NCBI GenBank assembly: GCA_964036665.1 | Contig: OZ038530.1 | Span: 9,760,501 to 9,824,500, forward strand | Source: Gordius sp. MW1 | Taxonomy: Eukaryota > Nematomorpha > Gordioida > Gordea > Gordiidae | DNA: 64,000 bases | Reading direction: 5' to 3' | Shown: positions 32,321 to 43,309 of the stretch, piece by piece | How the letters are laid out: each line of letters starts with the position of its first letter | How positions within the stretch are numbered: the stretch's first letter is position 1 | Program-made: the position numbers and the translations under genes | Notes under the pieces: model-generated | The model's database searches: none | The model's input: the letters and a program-made list of their open reading frames with translations, nothing else | Told to the model about the DNA's origin: nothing

Positions 32321-35300
32321 TTGAATGGACATTCCGTTCTAATGGATTATGATACTGGGGCCCAAACCTCAGTAATTAATGCTAGAGTATGGCAACTGTT
32401 AGGAAAACCGAAGCTATACGGTTGTGCGATTCCAAAGGCTTATGGTAATCAACCAGTAGAAATATTGGGGAAAACACATATGGTAGTCGAAATGGGAAAC
32501 ATTTCACATTATCTATCGGCTGTTGTTGCAAAATCGGAGGATGTACCATTATTTGGGTTGCCGCGGATAGTAAAATTCGGATTACAAATACCGAGGGAAG
32601 TCAAAATACATAAAATCGGCGAAAAATCCCCGCTAAACAGAGCCTTAATTAACCTTGACAACGAATTTCCATTGGTGTTTAACGATACTCCGACTCAAGT
32701 GGGATTTTCCGTAAAAATCATATTACTAGATGATGCAAAACCAATTGCGATTCCGGCAAGAAGGGTTCCCTTTCCTTTAGGCAAGCCGATCGAGCTGGAA
32801 CTTTGCAGGTTAATGCATGCAGGTATTATAGAAAAGGTAGATCCTGGGGTTAGCAAAATTACATGGAGCACTCCTATAGTAAATGTAAGGAAGAAAAATG
32901 CTGAAATAAGAATTTGCGCGGATTTCAAAGTAACTTTAAATCCTTTCATTCATAACGATTATCATATCATTCCAACTTTTGACGATATCGCAGCAAAAAT
33001 TCGAGATGGATACTTTTATACCAAAATCGACATGCGAGATGCATATTTGCAGCTACCTATAGCTGAAGAATGTCAGGAATTACTAACTATTTCAACACAC
33101 ATGGGTTTTTTTAGATACAAACGGATGCCATTTGGGTTATCTTGTGCGCCTTTGATTTTTCAAAGATACATGGAAAGTATATTGAGTGATTGCAATCAAA
33201 CGGGAATTTATTTAGATGATATCATTATCACGGGCAAAAACTACCAGGATCATGTATATAATGTAAAAAAGGTGCTTAATAAATTACAATCGGTGGGTAT
33301 GAAGGCGCAATTTTCTAAGGTCGAATTTTTAAAAGAATCTATAACCTTTCTTGGGCATACTTTTGATTGTAACGGTATTCATCCTTCTACGGATAAAGTG
33401 CGAGCTATTAAAAATAGCCCCTCTCCAAAGAATATAAAAGGATTGCGATCTTTTTTAGGCTTAATTAACTACCACGAAAAATTTATTCCACATTTACATG
33501 GTATAATGGCACCATTACACAAATTGACGAGCGTCAAAGCCAAATGGGTGTGGTCTCAAACGGAAGAGTTAGTTTTTCAGAAGGTCAAAGCTTTGTTATC
33601 AGACCAATCGACCTTAGTACCCTACTCGAATGAACTTCCATTAATTCTTGAATGCGATGCTTCAGAAATGGGGTTTGGAGCTGTACTCTATCATTTAATT
33701 AAAAATAATAAAAGACCAATCGCATATGCGTCAAGAACGCTAATTGATGGAGAGAAACAATATTCACCAATTGACAGAGAAGCAAAAGCCTTAGTCTTTG
33801 GTATGGAAAAATTTCACACATACTTACTAGGCCGTAGATTTATTCTAAGGACCGATCATAAACCTCTGGAAAGGATATTTGGAGCCACACGAGATTTACC
33901 GAAGATAAGCAACAATCGGTTAGTCAGATGGGCATGGAAGATGTCTGCTTATGACTATACTATTGAATACATTCCCGGCAAGGAGAATGTATGTGCTGAT
34001 GCATTATCACGCTTACCGGTACCAGCGTCTGATGCGAATAAAGTCAATTTTTATAAAAGTAATTCAACTTATCATATCCGTCTTCTTAATTTGCAAGATT
34101 TGCACCTGACGGAAGAAGTGTTAATTAGGGAGTCACAGAATGATTCGAATTTAAGAATATTAAAAAAATTTATAGACAAAGGTTGGCCAACGGACAAAAA
34201 TGCGGTTAGCAAGGAATTGGAGGTATTTTTCGATAGAAAGAATGAAATGGAACAAGACAAGGGAGTCATTTACATTAACGGATTGATAGTTGTCCCATCG
34301 CGGCTTAGGCAACAAGTTTTGACTATTATTCATAGGGGTCATCCGGGGATTAACTCCATGAAATCCATCGCCAGGTTATACGTGTATTGGCCACACTTGG
34401 ATAAAGATATCGAAACACACGTTCGGACATGTGTTGGGTGTCAGAAGAATAGATGTAATCGACCTGAAGTTCCCCTTTATTCTTGGAACGTAACAGAACA
34501 TCCGTGGGAAAGGATACACATAGATTACGCGGGGCCAGTGGATGGTTATTATTGGCTGGTGGAGATAGATTCTTGTTCCAAATGGATCAAATCGGCGTTA
34601 CTGCGAAGTTCGACAATTGAAGTTACGTTGAAGAAACTGCGAGATTGGTTTGCTAGGTGGGGAGTTCCTAAGCAAGTGACAGACAACGGGCCGCAGTTTC
34701 GAAGCTGGGAAATGAAGGGTTTTTGCGATAAATACCAGATCAAACACATTTACGCAACACCATATCACCCCAAAACCAATGGCCTCGCCGAAAGAGCCAT
34801 TAGGACTCTCAAATCACGGTATGCAGCTGCACGCGATTACAGCTAGGATCCGGAAGATTGCATGATTGATGTTCTCATCAGCTACCGCATCAGCGAACAC
34901 TCTTCTACAGGAAGATCACCGTCAAAAGCGTTAATTGGACGAAATCTCAAAACTTCGTTGGACTGGGTACATCCAACTCAAAACAAATTTATGGAACAAA
35001 AAATCGATGAACAGGAAACGAGACATGATGCGCAGACGGAGAATAGAGAATTCATTCCTGGCCAATTAGTATGGGTGAAAAATGAAGTTAATAAATGTTG
35101 GAGAACGGGGAAGATAATAAAACGCAACGGCCCATGTTCGTATTTAGTGGAAACACAAAGTAAAAACATGCGGAAACATAGCGACCAGTTGAGAGATTGT
35201 TCGAGTGCCATGGTACACACAGGCCCCAGGACACTGAAGATAGTTCGGACGACAGCACATCAACTCCGACCTCTAACGTGGAAGATCAAGAATGGCAGAT

Positions 35301-35347
35301 CAGTCAAAGGAAATCAACCAGGAATAGGAAACCCCCGAGACGGTTGA
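32321..35347 (+). pseudogene. Gypsy pol region (PR-RT-RNase H-IN)
   Basis: Domains in order: protease with DTGAQTSV; reverse transcriptase with IYLDDIIITG (YxDD box); RNase H with LECDASEMGFGAVL and TDHKPLERIFG; integrase with the HHCC zinc site (HRGHPG to CVGCQ) and DDE core motifs (HIDYAGP, TDNGPQF); then a C-terminal region that would bind chromatin or DNA. It is characteristic of Ty3/Gypsy order, with integrase last. No envelope-like frame follows. Confidence 0.9.
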
Positions 35348-35384
35348 TAAAAGAAATTTAGTTCTAATAGACGGCGGGGGGAAA

Positions 35385-35557
35385 TGTTATGTTTGTACTT
35401 ATGTTATGTTTTATAATATTGATATACACGTTATTATTAATATCGTTTATTTTCTACCTAGTGGACATGTTTTTATGTTGATATCATATGTTGTATTTTG
35501 ATTCGTGTTACAAATTTGAATAAAGCATTCTTAATTCGATTCCATGATTCCATATCA
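35385..35557 (+). repeat. Gypsy 3' LTR
   Basis: 173 bp, TGTTATG to ATATCA, right after the polypurine tract. It nearly equals the 5' LTR once the MULE-1 insertion there is ignored. It contains AATAAAG, a possible polyadenylation signal. Confidence 0.93.
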
Positions 35558-35562
35558 GACAT

Positions 35563-36190
35563 AATCTTCAAATGTACCTGATAATATAAACCAGGTGTCA
35601 CAAAAAATGTGCCATCTGCAAAAAGGGCTGAGGCTTCTCCTAATAAGATTAGATTAGAAACAGTGGCAAAAATAAGTGTTTCTTTTTCTTCTTTATTCTG
35701 CAGAAATAATGACCCTTCAAAATAAGCATAATTTTGAGGAATGACTAAATCTTGTCTGTAATTTGGAATATTAGGGTGTTGTCTTGGAACACACCTACTT
35801 AATGTTTTCTTTACTGACATTAAGGTAGGAGTGGCTAAAGGAAAGAGATCAATATGCACATCTTGTTCACGTTCTCTCATAACTTCATTAAATATAACTC
35901 TGTTGTCTTTCAAAGGTTCTGCTCTTTTGGCTTTTTTTAATGCATTCTTGGTGATCAATGACTGATAAAAGTCATGATCTCTTTCATGGTTATGTTCTTC
36001 TTGGACTTCTTTCATGTTATCTTTAATTTTAAGTTTACCACCACACTCTTTAAGACAACACATAAAATACTTATTATCCTAATAAACTTTTTTCTGTCTA
36101 TAGAGATAACCATCATACATAAGTAGATCTTTTATCATTTGTAATTTTATCATATCATGATTATCTAAAAACTTATTTAACATATTTTAA
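35563..36190 (-). pseudogene. MULE-2 transposase, 5' part with FLYWCH finger
   Basis: The minus strand reads MIKDLLMYDGYLYRQKKVY, a stop, then DNKYFMCCLKECGGKLKI and EEHNHERD: a FLYWCH zinc finger with C-x4-C then H-x-H. Next come the RYAENLK-less linker and, near 35620-35670, LFADGTFFVTPGLYYQVH, which carries the first catalytic Asp. The frame then meets the Gypsy insertion at 35562. With 29475-30262 this makes one MULE transposase gene split by the retrotransposon, also broken by the stop in the finger and frame damage nearer the 3' half. Confidence 0.82.
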
Positions 36191-36377
36191 TACTAAAGAT
36201 TACCATCAGTGGATGAAGCTTCATTTATACCTATATCAAATAAAAAAATGTTTGATTAGTAAATACTTTGGTCATCGTTGAGGTTTGCTAAGTTTTGATT
36301 AAAAGAAGAAGTCTCAGTGCAAATATTTGAATCATTGAAAGTACCTAAGGAAGGTATATATTTTTATAAATTATTTA

Positions 36378-36436
36378 CAAGGGTACTGGTGGAGGGTAAA
36401 GTTGTAGCAAGGGTACTGGTGGAAGGTAAAGTTGTA
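36378..36436 (+). repeat. Short tandem repeat, two units of about 30 bp
   Basis: GGTACTGGTGGAGGGTAAAG and a near-identical GGTACTGGTGGAAGGTAAAG follow each other with a GTTGTAG spacer. They are read open in a frame with no known family. Confidence 0.7.
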
Positions 36437-36729
36437 GGTAATTTACAACTATGTTCCTTAGTTATCACTAAATCATCATTCTTAAATATGCCTTTTCCGC
36501 TACATTTGGTGTTTCGGCATCTATAATATGTTTGCCTGTTGCGACCTATGTTCGCTTTAGTATATGAATATGAGCGAAAGCATAGGATCTGTCCCTTTCT
36601 TGAAGATCTTTTAAATTCTGTAAATATGGATCAAATTTCGCAGTTTGTTTACCTATTCGATCTCTAGATATAAAGTTAAGAAATTCCTGTATATGTGCCA
36701 TGTGATTTGATTTATAAATATAATTCGTT

Positions 36730-37224
36730 TCGTATTTTAGCTCTAACCACAAAGTGTGCTCCTTTTTTCCTGATGAGCTCCTTTGACCCCCACTCTTATG
36801 GGGAACCATTATTTTCAGATTCAATTCAAAATTTGCTTCCTTTCGCCAAGACATATTTGTGTGAAAAAGGCTTCTCAACTATGGTGGATATAAAAAGTAA
36901 AAAACGCAATCAATTGCGACTAGATTCCTGCATGAGGATAGCATTACAATCAATTGAACCAAGAATTAACAAATTGGTTGATGATGTTCAGTAGCAATCT
37001 CATTAAATATATTTCCGAATGCATATATTTTTATAAATGAATTGTTTTTATGTTTAATTATGAAGTTTTTATGTTTATTATATAATAAAATGAAAAAATA
37101 ATAGAAAATCAATATATTATAGATAATATAACAAGTATAAATTATTATGAAAAAAATGGGGGGGCCGCAAACAAATTATAAAATATTTGGGGGGCCGAGT
37201 GTATAAATAGGTTAAGAACCACTG
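36730..37224 (+). pseudogene. hAT (ZBED5/Charlie-like) 3' remnant
   Basis: The frame to 36994 includes FSDSIQNLLPFAKTYLCEKG and FSTMVDIKSKKRNQLRL, matching the C-terminal dimerisation region of ZBED5/Charlie-type hAT transposases (LLPFATTYLCE.GFS). Downstream lie GGGGGCCG motifs and the terminal repeat TTAAGAACCACTG (reverse complement CAGTGGTTCTTAA), a classical hAT end. The 5' part and left end are gone; the break falls near 36735, where a dispersed-repeat fragment abuts. Confidence 0.8.
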
Positions 37225-38220
37225 GTTTAGAGGGCCAGAATAAAGAAGATTATGATTATCTCCCCAAACATAGGAGGTTTAATAAAATTTTAAAGAATAA
37301 CAACTTACTCAAACGCCAAGCTATGTAGAATTCACAAAGTAGGAGTATGGTATCAGCTCAACTAATACAAAAACGTTTGGGCTGCCAAATACCATACCCT
37401 GTAATAACTAGTTGGAATTCAACTTTCAATCCCATCTCTGTTATAAACAAAATGATTGAAAAAAGCCAAAGAATTTCATATGCTTTGTGATGAATTGAGG
37501 CCTGACAGGTTGCGTTTACAAGAATGTGATTTTTTACAGGAATACCACATGGTGAGTTACTAATTTGGTTGTATTTAATTTTTAAGGTTATGCAGCCACT
37601 AGCAAAAGCTCTTAAAATTTTAGAGGGGCAATTATATATGGATTTGGCATATCATTCACCTACCATAAGCCAAATTCAGATGTTTACAGAACATGGTTAG
37701 TTTGAAGTGGGGTGAACCCCTAAAAGATGCTATTTTAAAAGGCATAAAGATCAGGCACTTAATATCAATTAATTCTGATTTTATAAATCTTATAGTTTTA
37801 ACCGGATCTCTATGATGATCACAATATTATAGCAGCTGTCCTGCATCCAAAGTTCAAAACAGGTTGGGCTTGGATAGGATTATCCGAAAATTGGGAGGAG
37901 AAATATCGTATCTTAAAAGCTATTAATTCAATCTTGCCATTGAATGCAGAAAATATAAACCTTACAATGGGTTGGATTTCCTTGACATCAGACGTGAAAA
38001 TTCCAATAAAGAAATCATTGAGAATTTTGTAAAACTAAACAATACATCTCTTGAAATATATAACGGATTTCCCCATTTAAAACAAATTTTTATTAAATAT
38101 AACGTTTGCCTTCCATCTAGTGTTCCTGTTGAAAGGCTTTTCAGTTTAGGAAAACTTATATTGGGAATAAACGTTCTTCTTTATTAAATGATAATTTTAA
38201 AACTAATATTTTGTTGAAGT
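37225..38220 (+). pseudogene. hAT transposase pseudogene
   Basis: Fragments in order on the plus strand: SWNSTFNPISVINKMIEK, LRPDRLRLQECDFLQEYHMV, MQPLAKALKILEGQLYMDLA, ILIAAVLHPKFKTGWAWIGL, then 37972-38187 with FPHLKQIFIKYN and LPSSVPVERLFSLGKLIL (hAT dimerisation domain). Several frameshifts and at least one intron-like gap separate them. The family differs from the hAT just upstream. Element ends were not found. Confidence 0.78.
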
Positions 38221-39148
38221 CAACTTCCCCCTGTTTCTATTATCAATTGTAATTATATATATTATATTGTTTGAAATGAAAAATAAAAGTTATGTAGCTT
38301 ATTTAGTTTTGTATAAAAAAGCTTGTTGGTTTATGAAAAACGTTATTAAATTAGATTTTATAATGGGCTATTTTTAATTTAAAATAAAAAATAATAAGTT
38401 TAAATAATTAAACTCCATCATCAAATAAAATTTGATTCATAGAATTGTATAATTGCTTATTCGACTTAGATTAAAAAACTGATTTTGGATCAGATAAAAC
38501 GTTTTTCAACTTTAAATTTCTATAATATTAAAAAAAATGAAATGAACTAGTTCGTTTTTTTTGATGAACTTGAACAAGTTACTTTTGAAAAAATATGAAC
38601 TTGAACTAATTTATTATTTAAAATTGGGTGTTATTTAAATGCACAGTGAAAAATTCCATAATGCTCAGTTGTTTGTGCTCAGTTTTTAATTCAACTTGCT
38701 CAGATTTTTAATTAAAAATGTTCAGTTTTTTTATGCTCAGATTTTAATTAAAAAGTGCTCAGTTTTTTTGTAAACAAATGTTCAGTAATTTTTCAAAAAA
38801 TGTTCAGTTTTTTTTTCAAAAAAATATTTCGTTTTTTTTCAAAATATGCTCAGTTGTTATTAAAATCACTAAATCTAACCCTTGCCTATATTACATTTTG
38901 CCTATATTACATTTTGCACAGAAGTGTTATTGAGCTGTGGAAACGCTAGAGAGTTTAATAATAGTTATAAATTATTCATTTAAATCGCGTATTTATAAAA
39001 ATTATTTTTATCTGTGGAAACCTTAGAGAGCTTTTATAATCGTTGTAAGTTATTACTCTATTTGTATAATAAAAATTGTCCATATTAAGTATATAAATCA
39101 AAGTATATTAAAAACAAACAAAATGATGCTTTAATAATCATTTATTAA

Positions 39149-39754
39149 ACCTCGAGAGTATTCGTGGGGTATTTCCATACCCCACGCAAATTATAAATTA
39201 AAATATAAAACGCAATTTAAGTCTAATGCATTTGGTCTTTTCAGTAGCTTAATATTTTATCAAGAACTAGGTTAGGTGAAAATTTCATAGGTTTTGGCCT
39301 AATACTTTTTAAGATATAGACTCGTGGGGTATAATTATACCCCACGAATACTCTCGCGTAAGTTTTTTTCTATTGGAGAAAATGTATGTATTTTTTTTAG
39401 TTTGATGATATCTTTTACAATTTGTGTTTTTAATACACTTTGAACATTCTTTTAATAAAAATCACGTTTATTTTGATTTATTTTAAGGTATATGTTGTCA
39501 AGAGACAAAATGAGGGGAAGCTCTAAAATAACCAAAAAAAATGGGGGTCCAGAAAATTGTTAATAAGTTTTGTAATATTGATCAGATTTATATCAAAATT
39601 TATACCATCAATCTTAACACCTTTATAAACATATGTTTAAAATTTTAAAGGTTTTAAAGGAATCCTTTTAAAATTATAAGAAGTTTAGAAGTGGGGTAGA
39701 GTTATACCCCACGAATACTCTCGCGTAAGTTTTTTTGAGGAATACTCTCGAGGG
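39149..39754. mobile_element. piggyBac-like non-autonomous element
   Basis: TTAA on both sides (39145-39148, 39755-39758), and the uninterrupted sequence is present in MULE-1 copy B, which proves the exact insertion. Ends ACCTCGAGAGTATTC and GAATACTCTCGAGGG are inverted repeats with one mismatch. The inside repeats a CGTGGGGTATA/TATACCCCACG motif and GAATACTCTCGCGTAAG. It has no transposase. TTAA specificity and exact duplication are hallmarks of piggyBac. Confidence 0.88.
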
Positions 39755-39828
39755 TTAAAATAATATATATAAAAACCTAATAAAATGTTATAGCTGCTAT
39801 ATATAAGTGATATAACCAAAAATATTTT

Positions 39829-39909
39829 GAGGTGTAATAGCTCGGTGGATTGAACGTCTGACTAGCTGCTTCAATAGCTCGTACCTCGCAGGTTCGATAC
39901 CCGCACCTA
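39829..39909 (+). repeat. tRNA-like module of MULE-1 copy C
   Basis: Plus-strand counterpart of 30532-30612: GAGGTGTAATAGCTCGGTGG, then GTCTGACTAGCTG, box B GGTTCGATACC, and GCACCTA. It differs from copy B at only a few positions. Confidence 0.7.
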
Positions 39910-39975
39910 TCTCGTTTTAATTAAAAATTAAAACCACTTTGCATAAAAAAACTTGGCAAGTATAATTAATCTCTG

Positions 39976-40475
39976 AGCAAATAAATAAAAATCTGAACAT
40001 TTAATAAAAAAACTTGGAAAATGGCAATAAAAACTTTGCACTTTGAATAAAAAACTATGCAAAATAATTCGTTCTCTGAACTATGAACTTGAACTAGTTC
40101 ATATCTAAGATGAGCTTTAAGAGCTCTACACACACATAAGGGAAATTAAATGGGAAGGAAAGGAGTACCACATACCCCCTCATCCAAATTTTGTTTAAAT
40201 TCTTGAGATTGCTCTTGGAAATTTTAGCAAATAAATAAAAATCTGAACATTTAATAAAAAAACTTGGAAAATGGCAATAAAAACTTTGCACTTTGAATAA
40301 AAAACTATGCAAAATAATTTGTTCTTTGAACTATGAACTTGAACTAGTTCATATCTAAGATGAGCTTTAAGAGCTCTACACACACATAAGGGAAATTAAA
40401 TGGGAAGGAAAGGAGTACCACATACCCCCTCATCCAAATTTTGTTTAAATTCTTGAGATTGCTCTTGGAAATTTT
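39976..40475. repeat. 250-bp tandem duplication across a MULE-1 end
   Basis: Unit 1 (39976-40225) and unit 2 (40226-40475) are nearly identical; they include the MULE-1 left terminus and about 150 bp of neighbouring integrase-fragment sequence. A duplication after the MULE insertion explains why copy C lacks a matching target duplication next to it. Confidence 0.88.
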
Positions 40476-41420
40476 TTAGGCTTTGCCCTCACATGTTTTT
40501 AAGTGAATAAGTACGTAATTAATAATAAACAATTTTATAGGGCCCCAACCAATAAGGCGCCGTTTTATCTCCCTTTCTATAGGCTCTTTTTGAATTGTAA
40601 GCGAGTACAACATCCCTTTTTTAAAGGTATAAGATGTTTTACGCCTTTTTAGTACAATTATTTTTACACTTGCTGTGCCTTCAGGATATAAATGCTTGCG
40701 TATTTGTAGGCCTGATGAGTGATTGAGGCTACCGGGTTAGCATTAATATCCGAATCAGAGGGGATCTCTATCGCAACCTATTCAGGTTCGGCACAGCTAT
40801 TTCCACGTGAGTCTTTAAAATTCGCCTGGCTATCTAATAGATAATATAAAATACAAAATGGGTGGTATTAAACATCAAGAAAAAGGGCGTCGACACCTTT
40901 TTTCTTACCGTTTAATAGGTATTACAAATCATGTTATAACACTCATAATATTGTTTTTTATATCTATTAGATACGCCAGGCGAGTTTTAAAGACTAACGT
41001 GGAAATAGCTACCCAGATTAAAGAAGTTGCGGTAGAGGTACCCTCTGATTCGGATATTAATTCTGACGCGGTAGCCTCAATCACTCGTTAAGCATACGAA
41101 TTCGCAAGAATTAATATCCTAAAGGCACATGTGCAAAAAAAATCGTACGAAAAAAGGCATAAAACATTTTAGGTGTTTAAAAAAGGGGATGTTGTACTCG
41201 CTTACAACCTGAAAAGGGCCGATAGGAAGGGAGATAAAACAGCGCCTTCTTGGTTGGGGGGCTCTATAAAATTGTGGAAAATTTAAAGGTATGATATAAG
41301 TTATATTATTAATTATTATTATTTAGGTACATATTCACTTGAAAACACGTCAGGGCAAAGCTTAAAAAAATTCACGGGAGCAATATCAAGAAATTTATAG
41401 AAAATTTGGATGAGGGTATT
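40370..41420. pseudogene. Inverted pair of integrase C-terminal fragments
   Basis: Two arms, minus at about 40370-40850 and plus at about 40945-41420, are reverse complements with moderate divergence. The plus arm encodes YEKRHKTF, FKKGDVVLAYNLKRADRKGD and GTYSLENTSGQSLKKF, like the C-terminal chromatin-proximal tail of Gypsy- or Ginger-type integrases (D.VL..N......K......W.G.Y). It is degraded. The catalytic core is not seen in the window. Ginger elements are cut-and-paste relatives of Gypsy integrase, so either source is possible. Confidence 0.6.
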
Positions 41421-41557
41421 TAATACTACATATATATCGATAAAATATATAAGATTTGCTTAGAGACCGTTGGACCAAATCCGATTCATCGATAAAACCA
41501 ACAGGTTGCTAAATGAACCTTTATTACGTTCAACAGATTATGTTTAATATCTATAAT

Positions 41558-42397
41558 AGAGATCTGCACGGGCCGGCCCGGCCCGCGGGCGGGTATGGAC
41601 GAGCATTGTATAATAAAAATTATAACGGGCCATGCCCGGACGGGCTTAACAATTAATGGAACGGGCTCGGGCGGGCCTTAGATTTTTTTAACGGTTTATA
41701 AACCGTTTTGAACGGGTCATAAATTGTATAAACTGTCATGTAATTACAAAGGTCCTTAAAAGTCAAACAAATATATAAATATATGATTTCTATTAATATA
41801 TAGATTATTAATTTCTTAAGTATTTTAACCTCTAAAGTTTGTATATCCAAGCGCTAAATTGACTTTATTTCCTATAGATGTTCGTTTACATAATTTAAGA
41901 TTATAACTTCGTGTATTCTTTTTAAGTAAGTTTAATGACGTTTTGCAATGCACCAAACAAATGTTACTGGTGGAATTATTATAGGTGCCATAAAATTTAT
42001 TAAATATTTTTGTTCTAATCTAAAACTTAGGCGTGATAACTGTTGAAAGTTGAATATTCTCATGTAATTTTTCAAAGTAATTTAATCGCAGTACTACAGT
42101 GAAATTTTTGAGGTGTAGTAACTGAAATTAATAAATCCAATAAATGTAAATTACAATTAACATCACATATCAAAGAAAACCTTACGGCCTAAATGAAATT
42201 ATAATGTCAATTTTGTATCATAAAGTTGCAAAGTACTTAAATGATAATTATTGATGTTTTTTTTAGAAATATGTCAAAATATAAAATAAAATTTTGTGAA
42301 ATTTAAGATTTTAAAAAAATAAGAGGCGGGCCTTGAAGTTTTGAAAACGGGTACGGACTAGCCGACGTTTTAGAAACGGCCCGTGGCAGATATCTAG
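41558..42397. mobile_element. Non-autonomous hAT element
   Basis: An 8-bp duplication tctataat (41550-41557 and 42398-42405) flanks ends AGAGATCTGCACGGGC and (reversed) CTAGATATCTGCCACGGGCC. GC-rich GGGCCGGCCCGG-type motifs cluster at both ends, as in the inner hAT at 20053. It is 840 bp with no coding domain and separates the integrase tail (to 41420) from the OTU exon (42748). Confidence 0.8.
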
Positions 42398-42747
42398 TCT
42401 ATAATACTTGTAACCTATTTATTGTAGGCAAAAAAATGCCATCTAAGATGATGAATATTATGTTGGATTTTTATATTACATCTTGTTATAAATTTTATAG
42501 GAGCCGAAAATGATGCATATATAGGAAATCGCTAATCCGACGCAAGATCATGGTAAAAAAATAATTAAAACATAGGATATTTTATATTAATATTATTATA
42601 AAATTAAATATTTTATAAGCTTAATTTGCGAGTCAATAGTGGAATTTAAGCTAACTTATTTTGTTAGATTTTTCCTGGAACAAATGGGCTATGGCTAGGT
42701 AATTAAATGTATAACGCCGATTAATTAATTTATAATTATTTTATAGG

Positions 42748-42978
42748 TTGAATTATACATGCTCAATTAATCATCAAACCCAACCTCCCAAAAAATTAGA
42801 ACCCAATTTTGGGGTTTATAAAGTCGATGGCGCCGATAATTGTTTTTACCATTGCTTAAGCAAAGCAATTTATGATAATGAATATCACCATTATTTAATT
42901 CGCAAATATATTTGTGATTATTTTTTTCAGCTCCCTAACCTCCAGAGTGAAGGCTTGCCAGTATTATTTCTCATATAA
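42748..42978 (+). pseudogene. OTU-type cysteine protease exon
   Basis: A frame after a possible acceptor (TTATTTTATAG, 42737-42747) reads NFGVYKVDGADNCFYHCLSK and IRKYICDYF. The D-G-x-x-N-C-F-Y segment is the catalytic Asp/Cys region of OTU deubiquitinases (usual form DGNCFF), with the expected H-x2-I/V-R after it. The catalytic His block was not found, so the domain is partial. With the integrase tail 1.3 kb upstream on the same strand it is more likely an element-encoded OTU than a host gene. Confidence 0.6.
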
Positions 42979-42999
42979 TAAATATTTAAAAACAACCAC

Positions 43000-43260
43000 T
43001 ATTGTTCAGGAAGAAGGACAATTTATTTATTAGGGAAGGATTCGCAACGTTGTTTCCACATTTCTTTTTCTGCTTAGAAACGAGCGACGCGATACAACAA
43101 AAATGGAAGATGATTCCTCACAAAACAAAGATAAGCTTATTGTTACGGTTGTATAAAAAACATCTCGTTTTTCAGGGTCAAGGTTTGATTGACACTGAGC
43201 CGAATTTCACAACGAGAAGGGGGAATAGATTGTCTATCAGGAACTGATCTTCATACTGAT
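43000..43260. repeat. Diverged direct repeat of the MULE-2 region
   Basis: 43130-43260 resembles 43640-43760 in the same orientation (shared GATTGTCTATCAGG/GACTGTCTATCAGG and the following bases). It is probably another MULE-2 remnant. The open frame 43002-43247 has no recognised domain. Confidence 0.45.
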
Positions 43261-43309
43261 TTTAAAAAAGGGGTAATCGTTGGAAAGTCACCTAAACCGA
43301 AAGCATCGT

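Larger units (their letters stand above)
30268..35557 (+). mobile_element. Ty3/Gypsy LTR retrotransposon (young fossil)
   Basis: Two LTRs, a primer-binding region starting TGGCGACTAAG after the 5' LTR, gag with a CCHC knuckle, pol in the order protease, reverse transcriptase, RNase H, integrase, and a purine-rich tract (GGCGGGGGGAAA) before the 3' LTR. The 5-bp duplication gacat (30263-30267 and 35558-35562) is perfect. It sits inside the MULE-2 transposase gene. The LTRs differ by about one substitution and a small indel, so the insertion is young. It looks close to whole with only a few breaks. A MULE-1 element lies within its 5' LTR. Confidence 0.95.
38626..40076 (-). mobile_element. MULE-1 copy C, inverted, carrying a piggyBac-like insertion
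   Basis: Reverse-oriented copy: left GGGTGTTATTTAAATGCACAG, right CTATGCAAAATAATTCGTTC-type end. Outside the 606-bp insertion it matches copy B closely along its length, including terminal arrays and tRNA-like module. The 9-bp flanks differ (tttaaaatt and tgaactatg), so the locus was rearranged after insertion; a 250-bp tandem duplication overlaps its right end. Confidence 0.88.

Noticed and set aside
27579-39909. Functional tRNA genes in the MULE-1 copies
   Set aside because: Boxes A and B and part of the acceptor stem are present, but the anticodon arm is not normal, and they lie inside mobile elements.
38617-40085. 9-bp target duplication for MULE-1 copy C
   Set aside because: The flanks tttaaaatt and tgaactatg do not match; only a shared TGAACTTGAACTA-type local repeat is seen.
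42748-42978. OTU exon as a host deubiquitinase gene
   Set aside because: Only one exon is readable, the catalytic His block is missing, and an integrase fragment lies just upstream on the same strand.
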